Shown here: positions 1 to 8,218 of the stretch, piece by piece
Numbering within the stretch: the first letter of the stretch is position 1
Layout: every line of letters starts with the position of its first letter
Source of the DNA: Cupriavidus nantongensis
GTDB taxonomy: Bacteria > Pseudomonadota > Gammaproteobacteria > Burkholderiales > Burkholderiaceae
NCBI RefSeq assembly: GCF_001598055.1
Contig: NZ_CP014844.1
Span: 2,038,967 to 2,102,966 of the forward strand
Length of the DNA stretch: 64,000 nucleotides
Direction of reading: 5' to 3'
Made by a program: the position numbers and the translations under genes
Notes under the pieces: model-generated
The model's database searches: none
What the model was told of the DNA's origin: nothing
The model's input: the letters and a program-made list of their open reading frames with translations, nothing else

Positions 1-406
1 TGGCCGTTAGGCCGACCTTCTCTATCGCGCGTGCCGTCATTTCGCGGATCAGGTCGTTATGCCCGTGAACCAAGAAGACAGCATTGTTCGCATGCTTGGG
101 TGCCGCGTCTTCCTCTCTGCCATACGAATCGAGGTCTTTTCGGAAAACGTTCGTCATCGGCTCAATCTCAAGAACCGGTGTGTTGATCGTCGCCTTGTCC
201 CCGACTTTCGCAAGGACCTGAACCACGCGACCAGCGAAGGGCGCTGGAACCTCTAACGTCGCAAGGTCGTTCTCTATCACAAACACGGTGTCCCCGAAAA
301 GGAAGAAATCGCCGGGGCGCAGTGGAAGCTCTAACATAGAAACCGGCCCGCTGTCGTCGCCAAGCTCGAATGCAGGGCACAACATGATCTGAGTTTGGCC
401 GAGCAT
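1..406 (-). CDS. Lipoyl-like domain fused to TIR-like domain (partial)
   Basis: The frame is open from an ATG at 406 to the left edge, so at least 135 residues are coded and the C-terminus is missing. An AAGGA-like ribosome site lies 8 bases before the ATG. Residues about 28-83 read like a biotinyl/lipoyl barrel (PGDFFLFGDTVFVIEN, then EVPAPFAGRVVQVLAKVGD). The hairpin that normally carries the modified lysine (usually DKA) reads DLA, with Leu48 in the lysine place, so lipoylation or biotinylation is not expected. After a charged linker, residues 110-118 read VFLVHGHND, followed by a helix EMTARAIEKVGL. This matches the start of the predicted nucleotide-binding TIR-like family (PF10137 type), some members of which are effectors in cyclic-nucleotide defence systems. 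Domain identities are from motif reading; a role in defence is inference. Confidence 0.7.
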   Translation of the reverse strand, partial: MLGQTQIMLCPAFELGDDSGPVSMLELPLRPGDFFLFGDTVFVIENDLATLEVPAPFAGRVVQVLAKVGDKATINTPVLEIEPMTNVFRKDLDSYGREEDAAPKHANNAVFLVHGHNDLIREMTARAIEKVGLTA

Positions 407-715
407 CTTTCAATTCCTTGAGCTTTGCGATGTCCGATTTTAGCTGACGCTTCTGGCTTTCGCACTCAATGTGCGCCCGTGCCGGCAGCAGTCGTCGCTT
501 TGTACATCCCAATGTCCACGGCCATGCCGCATGAAGGCTTGAACGACCGTTCTTTGCAGCCGACAACGGTCCTCCCTGGCTCGCGTCGATCCGGGTCGGT
601 GAGATTTGCACGGCAGTCCAGCAAACTCCGGATTTCCAGTCCAGCAAACTGACCTGTAGTCCAGCTAACCCCGGTTCCCTACACCCCTTAACGAAGGCCG
701 CGCATCCATGTATAG
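407..715. other. Intergenic region with relic IS end
   Basis: No convincing gene was found between the lipoyl/TIR-like gene and the nuclease gene. The long frames here are arginine- and serine-rich and look like chance frames. The segment from about 590 to 690 repeats, with changes, a segment at 17450-17515 in the same orientation: both contain TCCGGATTTCCAGTCCAGC and, about 12 bases later, GTCCAGCTAA followed by CCGGTT and CCTACA. Such repeated short motifs are typical of the ends of IS21-family elements, so this is probably a leftover IS end. Confidence 0.4.
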
Positions 716-744
716 TTTTGCAGCAAAACATGTACATGTATAAA
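716..744 (+). promoter_or_regulatory. Promoter of nuclease gene with operator A
   Basis: The palindrome TTTTGCAGCAAAA (716-728) overlaps the -35 position. A good -10 hexamer TATAAA lies at 739-744, 17 bases after TTTTGC at 716-721. The stretch 728-739 is a second palindrome, ACATGTACATGT. A protein on operator A would block the polymerase, so the downstream nuclease gene is probably repressed by the factor that binds the other seven copies of this palindrome in the window. Confidence 0.55.
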
Positions 745-755
745 TAGAGAAGCCT

Positions 756-1379
756 ATGCACAAGATCTTGCTAGTTTCAGCCCTCGCAGCACTGTCAATC
801 TGCTCGTCGCCCAATGCTTTGGCAAAGAGGACCACACTGCTAGGCGAAGCGGAGTCGAGCGTTGCGGCAGTTTTTCAGCTTGGAATAGTGCAAGTGCCTG
901 CAACTGGCACCGTGGAAGTTGCTTTCTCGCCCAATGAGGGTACGGAAGCGCTGGTGGTAAAGGTCATCGACTCGGCGAAGTCAGAAATACGCATGCTGAC
1001 CTACAGCTTCACAAGCGCACCGGTTACTGCGGCCCTATTGCGAGCCAAGAAGCGTGGCGTAGATGTTGCGATGGTTGTGGACTACAAGAACAACATCAGC
1101 GAAGACCGGAGCGGCAAGGCTCGCGCCGCTCTGGGTGCAGTCGCCAATGCCGGCATCAAAGTCAGGACCATCAGTGTCTACCCGATCCACCATGACAAAT
1201 CGATCTGCGTCGACGGCACGACCGTGGAGACAGGCTCGTTCAACTACTCGGACGCGGCGGCCCACAAGAACAGCGAGAACGTATTGGTGATGTGGGGCAA
1301 CCCAAAGCTTGCGGCGGCATATCTGAAGCATTGGGAGCGCAACTGGGGACAGGGCGTTCCTTACCAGCCGGCTTACTGA
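756..1379 (+). CDS. Secreted PLD-family endonuclease (Nuc-like)
   Basis: The 207-residue protein starts with a signal peptide (hydrophobic residues 4-23, ending ALA). The mature part is a single phospholipase D domain with the HxK(x)4D motif at His146, Lys148 and Asp153, followed by the usual GSFNYSDAA segment. Single-motif PLD proteins of this size are typically dimeric, non-specific periplasmic nucleases, such as Nuc of plasmid pKM101, and are common passengers of conjugative plasmids. An AGAGAAG ribosome site precedes the ATG. Operator A sits on the promoter. Substrate (DNA or RNA) is inferred from the family. Confidence 0.88.
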   Translation: MHKILLVSALAALSICSSPNALAKRTTLLGEAESSVAAVFQLGIVQVPATGTVEVAFSPNEGTEALVVKVIDSAKSEIRMLTYSFTSAPVTAALLRAKKRGVDVAMVVDYKNNISEDRSGKARAALGAVANAGIKVRTISVYPIHHDKSICVDGTTVETGSFNYSDAAAHKNSENVLVMWGNPKLAAAYLKHWERNWGQGVPYQPAY

Positions 1380-1407
1380 TGCCGGTGAGCATTCGGAAAG
1401 GACTCCA

Positions 1408-2157
1408 ATGAACATGACCCACGCTGAGGGCTGCGCCCTGGCCGTGAAATGGCTCAAGCGCGCGGAGAGCCAGAAGGGGCCAGGCTGTCTCGTCGCGGTC
1501 AGTGAGTGCGCCCCGTTCGACAACGGAGAAATTCCTGATGCACTCGGATTCCGTAGCATCGGTTGGGAAGAGTATTCGGTACTGGTGGAAGTCAAAGTCT
1601 CCAGGGCTGACTTTCTGGCGGATGCGAAGAAGCCGCACCGCGTTGACCCAGCTTTGGGACTGGGCAAATTCAGGTACTACCTCGCGCCGGCCGGCTTGAT
1701 CGCGGTCGACGAACTGCCCTCGGGATGGGGGTTGATCGAAGTCCACGGTCGCGCTCTGAAGGTGCGCGCTGGACACATCTTCGAGCAGCGCCAGCAGCAG
1801 CTCGGATACAGAAAGGACTACACAGCTTGGGAGCACCCGCACAATCGAGACCGGGAGCGAGCCTTGCTCGTAAGGCTACTGGCCCGCGTCGGAGATGCCG
1901 ATATCCTCCACAGGGAGTTGAAGGCTGCGCGGAACAAGTTCACCTATGCCGCCAATGCTGCCGAACGGCTCAGCGAAGAACTGAGGAAATCACAGCAGAC
2001 TGCATCGCACTTGCGAGCCCTCCTTTGGGAAGCCGGCATCGACATCCCACCTGAAGCTACCCGGCAGAAAGGTAAGGCTATCCCGCGCCGCGCGGCACCG
2101 GTTGATCGCACGCCCATGGCGTCGCGCGATTCTCGCGAGGTGGGAGTCACACGCTAA
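1408..2157 (+). CDS. PD-(D/E)XK nuclease-like protein
   Basis: The 249-residue protein has, around residues 55-70, the pattern VLVEVKVSRADFLAD, in which the E-x-K is placed as in PD-(D/E)XK nucleases. It is followed by GLGKFRYYLAPAGLI and LPSGWGLIEV, typical of the MmcB-like branch of that fold found in phages and plasmids. Residues about 170-205 look like a coiled coil and the C-terminus is basic. A GGAAAGGA ribosome site precedes the ATG, and the gene starts 29 bases after the nuclease gene, so the two may be cotranscribed. Fold assignment is moderate; a DNA-processing role is inference. Confidence 0.65.
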   Translation: MNMTHAEGCALAVKWLKRAESQKGPGCLVAVSECAPFDNGEIPDALGFRSIGWEEYSVLVEVKVSRADFLADAKKPHRVDPALGLGKFRYYLAPAGLIAVDELPSGWGLIEVHGRALKVRAGHIFEQRQQQLGYRKDYTAWEHPHNRDRERALLVRLLARVGDADILHRELKAARNKFTYAANAAERLSEELRKSQQTASHLRALLWEAGIDIPPEATRQKGKAIPRRAAPVDRTPMASRDSREVGVTR

Positions 2158-2241
2158 GCGACGTGGTGCTGGAACAATCGCGAGGTGCCATCCGGATTCG
2201 GTTGTGGACACGCGACCTAACGTTGACTGAGGATCAAAACG

Positions 2242-2622
2242 ATGGAAAAAGTGGACGACTTCGAATTCAGTGCAGGAACTGCTGCCAGTTGCAACGGCAA
2301 CGGCTCAAGCGATCAAGCGTACATTCTCTGGTTCTGCAGAGAGGCGATCTCCCGAGCGGAGAAAGCTGAAGCACAGGTATCTGACATCGTGACGCTGCGC
2401 AATTGGGGGCAAATGGAAACCGTCCGTGCGCGCCTCAATTCTTCCTGGGCGCTACTCAGGGCACTGCATTACACGTTAAGCGACTTGGCCAGCGCCGCAC
2501 GCCTGAAGCCCAGTGTTGCGGCACCCTTTGACGATGCGGCAAATCGGGTATTCCGCATGATTGACAGGCTCGAAGCCGGCTATGTGCGTGCAACTGCGTG
2601 GTTCAGGCAAGATTCGAACTAA
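2242..2622 (+). CDS. Hypothetical protein, 126 aa
   Basis: Not recognised. The protein is mostly helical, with no signal peptide or membrane segment, and ends in a stretch of about 90 residues that could pack as a helical bundle (RARLNSSWALLRALHYTLS and on). It is the last rightward gene before the leftward relaxase gene and probably belongs with the two genes before it. Confidence 0.55.
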   Translation: MEKVDDFEFSAGTAASCNGNGSSDQAYILWFCREAISRAEKAEAQVSDIVTLRNWGQMETVRARLNSSWALLRALHYTLSDLASAARLKPSVAAPFDDAANRVFRMIDRLEAGYVRATAWFRQDSN

Positions 2623-2770
2623 AAGGTTCTCTATACGTTCTCGAAACGATTTGAGTGCAAGGGCGACGTGAGCTTTGGCGGAGACGACCTCTTCTATGTG
2701 GCGCTGGGGAAGCGACGCTACAGCGCTTGATCTGGCGAATCGGCTCTGGCAGTAGTTGAGGCTGGGCAGT

Positions 2771-5587
2771 TCAAAGTCCATGGCCTTTGTCCTGTTGAGG
2801 AAGACTTGTGTCTGCTCGGCCTGCACGGTAGCGCACCTCAATCACTCGGTCTTCATGTCCTGCAGGCGCCGCCTGCCGGTGGATCACGTAAGTGCTGCGC
2901 CCAATATGCTGGGCGAACATGGGCTGCGCCTCTTCCAGTGCCGAGGCCACTGGCCCAACGTAGAGGCGGCTTTCATCTGCCGGATCAGCGACCTCGAACT
3001 TCGCTCGCGGGTCAATGCCGAGCACCGTGGCGCGTAAGTGCTCCTCGGCAGTAGCGGGCTGGGCCGGCTCCATTGGCTGAAGGCTGCCCACGAGATCGGC
3101 TTCGGTGCCTGTCGCCGCGTCGGCAGCGACCTGGCGCTCCTCCGGTACCGCGAATGCAGTCTGGCCAGCGTCACGACCTTCTGTCTCGAACTTTTGCAGC
3201 GGTGTGGGAGTGACCGCCTGTGGCGCTTCCTGTGCGGACTCCTTTGCCACCTGACCAGCGGCTACCTTCTTGGAAGCTCGGTGCGCCTGGATGACAGCTT
3301 GCAGTTCGGGGTTGAGAACCTTGAGGCCCATGTCGTCAGCTACTCGTGCCATGCGCTCCACGAAGATCGGCTCCTCGCCGGTCAACGTGATCTGACGGCC
3401 GAACTTTTCCCGTGAGTGAATGAGCGCGAGCTTGATTTCATCGTCCGTTACGCGCATGCGGTCGAACGTGATGCGGTTGCCCCGGTCGGTGAAAAGATGG
3501 CGGCCGTCACTGCGGCTGTACTCGACATTTCCGTTGCCCGTCACGCGCCATTGGATACCGGCAAATGCCAGGATCAGCGCATCCACTTCGTGAGGGCGCA
3601 TGGCCTGGACGCTGCTGGAGCGGATCGCCCTCTCCTTGCGTTCCTCGGCCAGCAACCGCGCCATCAGCCGCTTGTACTGCTGATCGTGGTAATCGGCAGC
3701 GGATACATCCAGGTCCTCCAGCTCATCGTCCTTGCCATCCTCCTTCGGAAGCTTGGCGTCGCGTTGGGCTTGGTAGACGATGCCACGCAGCGCAGAAAGC
3801 GCGGCCTTGTCGCCACGGTTGGATTGCTCGTAGAGCCACTCTCGCCACTGCAAGGGCGGTACGCGCGTAATGCGCAGAGCCTCCCGTCGTTCCTGATATT
3901 GCGCTTCGACGATAAGCTTGCGGCGCGTCAGCTCTGCGTCGATCTCAATAACTGAGATCAACCGCACCTCGCGACTCAGAACCTTCGGGATGGCCGCTTT
4001 TGCGGCTTTCGCTTCAACCTGCAGGGCCTTGATCTGACGGGACCGTTCTACCTGCAGGGCCTTGAGACGGGCGAAGTAGTCTGTATCGCCATCCGCGACA
4101 AAATTGCGGTACTGGCCGTACCGCCTCCGCAGATCGGCCCGCGCGGCTGCTCGCTCAGCCTTACGCTGGGCGCGCATGACCGGGTCTCGCGCCTTGCGGC
4201 CTGTATTACGGCCGGTAGCAGGTAGGGCGGCATCTACTACTCTTCCTCCGCCTCCTGAGCGGCCTTCAGCGGCATGTCGCATGCCCGGATCTTGCCCGGT
4301 TTGCCCGTCTCCCAAGTCAACCTGTAAAGCACCCGGCAATAGCACCGGAGGGACTTGTCCTCCAGTTGCCATACTGCTACCGGGCACTGCATGCATGCCA
4401 CCGGGGCCTTCGGGTAGAGGTCCGGGGGCGTCTGCATCAATACCAAGGACGTGGTCGGGAGGCGGGACTCCTCGGTCTGGGGCGATTCGGATGACACGGT
4501 CTACTCCTTTGTCAATTTGCCTGGGGGTGAGGTGGGTGAGATCCGGCACGATGACCGGATTGGTGAACGGTGGTTTAAACGGACCCCAGCGCTTCTCCAG
4601 GTCGGGGCGCTTGAGCAGCCGCAGGCCTTTGCTGACAGGGGTCTCCAGAATCTCTCCGGTTTCCGGGGAGATGGCGCGCAGGCGCAAGCCCCCTCCCCCG
4701 GTATCCTTGAGTGTGATGTCGAACTTCTCCAACCAGACGTGCAGGGCCTGCCAACTGGTGAGATCTCCGAGGTCTTGCTTGAGGGACTTGGATACGGAAG
4801 ACTTGAGCCACGAGTCCAGGCTTTCGGGGTCGTGCCACACCGGGAGCGGGTCTTCGCGCTCGATCTCCGGATGCACATTGGCGCCCTGCTCCACCTCGGC
4901 CTCGGCGTGCTTGGTATTGAGGACGATCTGTTTCTTGCCTTGTCCATCGACTTGCACAACGTAGATCCCATTGTCATGGGTCCATCCGTGCTTGATCTCA
5001 CTTTCGCGAGCTGCGAAGTGCAGCGTGCGTTTGGCCCATTCGATGTGCCGGCTCTTGAAGGTCGTGGGATGCACGCGGTTCATTGCCACGTGCGCATGAA
5101 TGTTGTCGGTATTCGCATGTACGGCGATGACGTACTGGTGCTCTTCAAAGCCGAGTGCCTTGATGGCATGCTCGGCGGCGTCGAAGATCGCTTCTGGCGC
5201 CGGCTTCTCGTGTTCTGGCCAGCTCAGAATGAAGTGGTACACAGGATCATGGCAACGCGTATTCTTGCGTGCTACCGCGTTCATCTCGACGCTGGCCGAG
5301 TCGATGCTGCTGACGCCATGCGTCCGGACGGCGATGCATTTCTCGCCGTGAATCTTCGTGTCCACTGGGGCAGTTGCGTAGTTCAGCAAATCGCTGAACT
5401 CGCTGGGCTCTGCCATTCGGCTACCTGCAGGTGCTCCGGCTGGAGAGGCATCTGCGCCCTGCTCCGGGCCTGGCTGCTGTGCCTGCTTCTCCTGCTCCTG
5501 TTCACCCTGCAGATAATCGATCAGATCATTGAACCGCTTGGACGCGTTCGGCTTGTGCTGCCTTTGCTTCGGAATGATGGGGACCAT
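2771..5587 (-). CDS. traI: MOBP-type relaxase with LPD7 and KfrB-like domains
   Basis: The 938-residue protein should cut oriT and lead the transferred strand. The N-terminal relaxase domain has a candidate catalytic Tyr25 (NDLIDYLQ) and the metal-binding motif HANTDNIHAHVAMNRV with His157, His164 and His166, as in MOBP relaxases. A Gln/Gly/Ala-rich linker follows the first 30 residues. A basic, helical middle part (about 470-640) is followed by an LPD7-like domain (about 660-780, IQWRVTGNGNVEYSRS). The last 90 residues (YVGPVASALEEAQPMFAQHIG) look like a KfrB domain, also present at the end of the Fic protein upstream. Start chosen: ATG at 5587, eight bases after the stop of the HD gene. It is probably cotranscribed with the mobC-like and HD genes. 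Confidence 0.9.
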   Translation of the reverse strand: MVPIIPKQRQHKPNASKRFNDLIDYLQGEQEQEKQAQQPGPEQGADASPAGAPAGSRMAEPSEFSDLLNYATAPVDTKIHGEKCIAVRTHGVSSIDSASVEMNAVARKNTRCHDPVYHFILSWPEHEKPAPEAIFDAAEHAIKALGFEEHQYVIAVHANTDNIHAHVAMNRVHPTTFKSRHIEWAKRTLHFAARESEIKHGWTHDNGIYVVQVDGQGKKQIVLNTKHAEAEVEQGANVHPEIEREDPLPVWHDPESLDSWLKSSVSKSLKQDLGDLTSWQALHVWLEKFDITLKDTGGGGLRLRAISPETGEILETPVSKGLRLLKRPDLEKRWGPFKPPFTNPVIVPDLTHLTPRQIDKGVDRVIRIAPDRGVPPPDHVLGIDADAPGPLPEGPGGMHAVPGSSMATGGQVPPVLLPGALQVDLGDGQTGQDPGMRHAAEGRSGGGGRVVDAALPATGRNTGRKARDPVMRAQRKAERAAARADLRRRYGQYRNFVADGDTDYFARLKALQVERSRQIKALQVEAKAAKAAIPKVLSREVRLISVIEIDAELTRRKLIVEAQYQERREALRITRVPPLQWREWLYEQSNRGDKAALSALRGIVYQAQRDAKLPKEDGKDDELEDLDVSAADYHDQQYKRLMARLLAEERKERAIRSSSVQAMRPHEVDALILAFAGIQWRVTGNGNVEYSRSDGRHLFTDRGNRITFDRMRVTDDEIKLALIHSREKFGRQITLTGEEPIFVERMARVADDMGLKVLNPELQAVIQAHRASKKVAAGQVAKESAQEAPQAVTPTPLQKFETEGRDAGQTAFAVPEERQVAADAATGTEADLVGSLQPMEPAQPATAEEHLRATVLGIDPRAKFEVADPADESRLYVGPVASALEEAQPMFAQHIGRSTYVIHRQAAPAGHEDRVIEVRYRAGRADTSLPQQDKGHGL

Positions 5588-5595
5588 GTGCGTGC

Positions 5596-6234
5596 TCAGG
5601 CTGGCTTCGTGAGCCGCTTGAGTTCATCAAGGAATCGCTCTGCGGCCACGGTAGGCGGCCAGGGTTCCCATGGCTTGCAGCCATATACCTCGACCAAGGG
5701 ATCCGTCTTGAGGGGCGTCAGTCCGATGTTGAGAAGATCCTGCACCTCGTCTGCGGACCACCCGGCGACGTGCACCGCCTCGGAGGCTGCGGCCAGGTGA
5801 TCGGCTCGCTTGTGAATCTGCTTGTCTTCGGCAGACCATGCGGGGACGCCATAGCGGGCAAACGCGGCGGCTTGCAGCTTCGCGGCGATTTGCGCAAAGC
5901 CAGGCCCCAGAATTGGCTTGAGCGGACTGATGGGATCGAAGCCGCCGATCAAGGCTTCATCGGCGTCATGCAGCAACTCGCGTAGCATTTCGACGCGGGT
6001 AAGGGATCGTTTGGCGAACCGCTTGTATAGCTCCACGACTGTGATTGAGTGCTGAGCGACTGACAGTGGCAGAGGCCACGTGGAGTGGCCACCCCAGCGG
6101 TAGGTGCGTGACAGACCGATGGCCAGGTCTTCGTCGGTCCACCCGTCGGCGCTCGGGTTGAGTAGGTCCAGGTGCAAACCGGAGGGCTGTCGAACAAAAG
6201 CGCGTGGGATCAGGTGCAACGCCTGCGGTTGCAT
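5596..6234 (-). CDS. HD-domain phosphohydrolase
   Basis: The protein (212 residues from the ATG at 6234) has the HD-family signature: a first histidine in VAQHSITVVEL and the HD pair in LRELLHDADEALIGG, with a later Asp/His region. This is the YfbR-like branch that acts on nucleotides. An upstream ATG at 6282 would place the first codons (MDLLQQ) inside the operator palindrome, so 6234 is preferred. Proteins of this kind are often found beside plasmid relaxase genes; a nucleotide-pool or signalling role in the new host is inference. Operator A lies 29 bases upstream. Confidence 0.75.
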   Translation of the reverse strand: MQPQALHLIPRAFVRQPSGLHLDLLNPSADGWTDEDLAIGLSRTYRWGGHSTWPLPLSVAQHSITVVELYKRFAKRSLTRVEMLRELLHDADEALIGGFDPISPLKPILGPGFAQIAAKLQAAAFARYGVPAWSAEDKQIHKRADHLAAASEAVHVAGWSADEVQDLLNIGLTPLKTDPLVEVYGCKPWEPWPPTVAAERFLDELKRLTKPA

Positions 6235-6262
6235 ATCCGTGCAACAATTAATTATTTCTGGG

Positions 6263-6275
6263 TTTTGCTGCAAAA
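6263..6275. promoter_or_regulatory. Operator A palindrome TTTTGCTGCAAAA
   Basis: An exact 13-base copy of the plasmid-wide palindrome lies in the short gap between the mobC-like gene and the HD/relaxase genes. Placed here it could control an internal promoter for the HD and relaxase genes. Confidence 0.6.
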
Positions 6276-6293
6276 GATCCACCCTTCCCTCCG

Positions 6294-6623
6294 CTATTTG
6301 GAGATGCGCAGCATGGCTGCGCGAGCCTCAAGGATCAGCGGCAAAAGCTCCGCCTCCGGTGGCGTGATTCCACGCTCCACCATGTCCGCGTGCAGGGCAC
6401 GCACGGCGCGGGTGATGTCGCTTAGCGCCAGGACAATCTCAGTCTCGAAGTCCACGTCGGCTTTGCGCCCTAAAGCTGCGCGCCGGATGAACTCGGATTC
6501 GTCCATCTGCCGGATCGAGGCCGCATGACGAATTTTCTGGTCCTCATCCTCGTTGACGCGGAACACCTTGCGGATCCCGCGCCGCTGGGAGTCGTCCTTC
6601 TTGGTGAAGAGATGTTTGGCCAT
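6294..6623 (-). CDS. MobC-like relaxosome accessory protein
   Basis: The 109-residue protein begins with a basic stretch followed by RKVFRVNEDEDQKIRHAASIRQMDESEFIRRAALG, which fits a ribbon-helix-helix DNA-binding domain of the MobC/TraJ type (strand, then two helices with the S-E-F-I-R pattern). Such proteins bind oriT and help the relaxase. Its place next to the relaxase gene supports this. The start ATG at 6623 falls on the expected transcription start of a good promoter, so the message may have no leader. Confidence 0.7.
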   Translation of the reverse strand: MAKHLFTKKDDSQRRGIRKVFRVNEDEDQKIRHAASIRQMDESEFIRRAALGRKADVDFETEIVLALSDITRAVRALHADMVERGITPPEAELLPLILEARAAMLRISK

Positions 6624-6703
6624 ATTTGCATTATCCCATGCACTTTAGAACCCAACAAGCCAGTCAACCGTCCGGTTGTCAAGACCTGACACGCATTCGC
6701 GCT
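6624..6703 (-). promoter_or_regulatory. Promoter of mobC-like gene and palindrome
   Basis: Read leftwards there is a -35 TTGTTG (6653-6658), a 17-base spacer and a -10 GATAAT (6630-6635). Only six bases separate the -10 from the ATG, so +1 is predicted at the A of the ATG. Just upstream of the -35 lies a 6-2-6 palindrome CAACCGTCCGGTTG (6665-6678), a possible operator or relaxosome protein site. Confidence 0.55.
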
Positions 6704-8218
6704 TCAGCGGTCGATCTCCTTGCCAGCTTTGTCCATGTCGAGCACGGTACCGTGTCCGCCCTTGAACTTCACGTCGAGGCGCTCGCCTTTGGCTGGCACC
6801 CTGTCGAGCAAACGTGTGTCGTGGATGACGACTTGCCGACGGCCGATATGCTGAGCGACGTGCAGCGTGGACACGGCCACGATTGGGCCGATGTATTGCC
6901 GGTCTTCGGCGCCTGATTTCCCGGACACGATATAGCGTCCCGCTTCGGCTGCAGCGCGTACATCCTCCTCGGACTGCTTGGTCTCGCGGTCCTCGTCGGC
7001 GACAACTAAGCCTGTGTCGGGGTCTGGGGCAACCAGACCGGGCTCAACGGCTACGCCATGCGCCCACCCTGGCACGTTGACGTAATAGCGCACCGCTTTG
7101 CCCACGCCTTGGCTCCACAGTTGCCCGCCCGTGACCATCTCCGAAAGGTCCCGTGTGGCCGTGGCCTTTGAGACGCCGGTCATTTTCATGTACTTCTCAG
7201 CGTTCAGGCCACCGAGGAAGCCACCATCCCCGTCATCGAGGAGTCGCTGCAGCACTTTGCGTTGGCGCTCATGAAGGCCACTGCCCTCATGTTTCTCCCA
7301 AAATTGCCGCTTCTCGATGGCTTGGTCGATGACTTGGCTAGCGGCATGGCAGGCGGCAGTACATTGGCGCGCAAACCACTGCACCCAATCCGTTACGTTG
7401 GTGTCGCCGCGCTGGGCGTGGTTTAGGGCGTCGTAGTACGCCGAGCGGGAGGTCAGAAGCTGCCGCGAAAGGCTGTAGAGGCGCACAGGCTGTCTCAGAT
7501 GCTGCGTCATGGCCATGTCTACAATCGCCCGACCGATACGGCCGTTGCCATCCTCAAATGGGTGGATGCTCTCGAACCACAGGTGCGCAATTGCTGCCCT
7601 GGCGAAGCCATCGATGGGCTTGCCACCTCCGGGCAACGCCGAGGCCTGCGCCGGCGAGGTTTCGGCGAACCATTTGAGAAAGCGTTCCATGTGCCCCGGC
7701 ACATCTTTTGAGGGCGGCGCCTCGTAATGGACAACTTCGCGACCCGGTCGGCCGCTCACGATCTGCATTGGATCGGCATGGTCACGATAGCGTCCGACTG
7801 CGATGCGATGGATGCCCGAAGTGCCGCCAGGGAAAAGCGCAGATTGCCAGCGGCACAGGCGGTCCTCGTCCAAAGGCGTATCGATTGCTGTCGTTGCGTC
7901 ACTGATGACCTCCACCAGTCCATCAACACTGCGGTCAACGGGCCCAGATGTCGCCAATCCAAGCCGCCTCATCACCGACGACCGGACGGCATCGAGGGAC
8001 AGCCGTTCACCCTCAATGGCGGCAGTGGCCAGCACCTCATCGGACAGCGCATCAAGCGCCACCTGGCTAGTACTGCCGAGGCCGATGGCTGCGGCTTTGC
8101 CTTCCACAACGCCGTGCATCCGGTAGGCCTCCGCCAAGTCAGGCGCGGCTGCCAGGGCGTCATAGGCGAGATCAGGCCAATCCGTGCGAAGCCAAATCCA
8201 AGGTGACTTGGTATTCAT
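6704..8218 (-). CDS. Fic-family AMPylator with C-terminal KfrB-like domain
   Basis: From the ATG at 8218 the protein has 504 residues. The catalytic Fic motif HPFEDGNGRIGR is intact (His219). A class II-type inhibitory motif TAAIEG lies at residues 65-70, so the enzyme should be held inactive by its own N-terminal helix. A winged-helix segment follows (about 325-390, LNAEKYMKMTGVSKATATRD). The last 85 residues (QYIGPIVAVSTLHVAQHIGR, then VVIHDTRLL) match the KfrB-like domain at the end of the relaxase. The upstream open frame to 8494 looks like non-coding sequence. The gene lies between oriT and mobC in the same direction as the relaxase gene. Fic enzymes usually transfer AMP to Ser/Thr/Tyr of target proteins; the target is unknown. 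Confidence 0.88.
   Translation of the reverse strand: MNTKSPWIWLRTDWPDLAYDALAAAPDLAEAYRMHGVVEGKAAAIGLGSTSQVALDALSDEVLATAAIEGERLSLDAVRSSVMRRLGLATSGPVDRSVDGLVEVISDATTAIDTPLDEDRLCRWQSALFPGGTSGIHRIAVGRYRDHADPMQIVSGRPGREVVHYEAPPSKDVPGHMERFLKWFAETSPAQASALPGGGKPIDGFARAAIAHLWFESIHPFEDGNGRIGRAIVDMAMTQHLRQPVRLYSLSRQLLTSRSAYYDALNHAQRGDTNVTDWVQWFARQCTAACHAASQVIDQAIEKRQFWEKHEGSGLHERQRKVLQRLLDDGDGGFLGGLNAEKYMKMTGVSKATATRDLSEMVTGGQLWSQGVGKAVRYYVNVPGWAHGVAVEPGLVAPDPDTGLVVADEDRETKQSEEDVRAAAEAGRYIVSGKSGAEDRQYIGPIVAVSTLHVAQHIGRRQVVIHDTRLLDRVPAKGERLDVKFKGGHGTVLDMDKAGKEIDR

Noticed and set aside
168..761. Leftward frame of 197 residues
   Set aside because: It overlaps the lipoyl/TIR-like gene in another frame and the nuclease promoter, and its composition (Arg, Ser, Cys rich) is that of a chance frame.
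4451..5800. Rightward frame of 449 residues
   Set aside because: It is opposite the relaxase gene, which has clear catalytic motifs; no motif was found in this frame.
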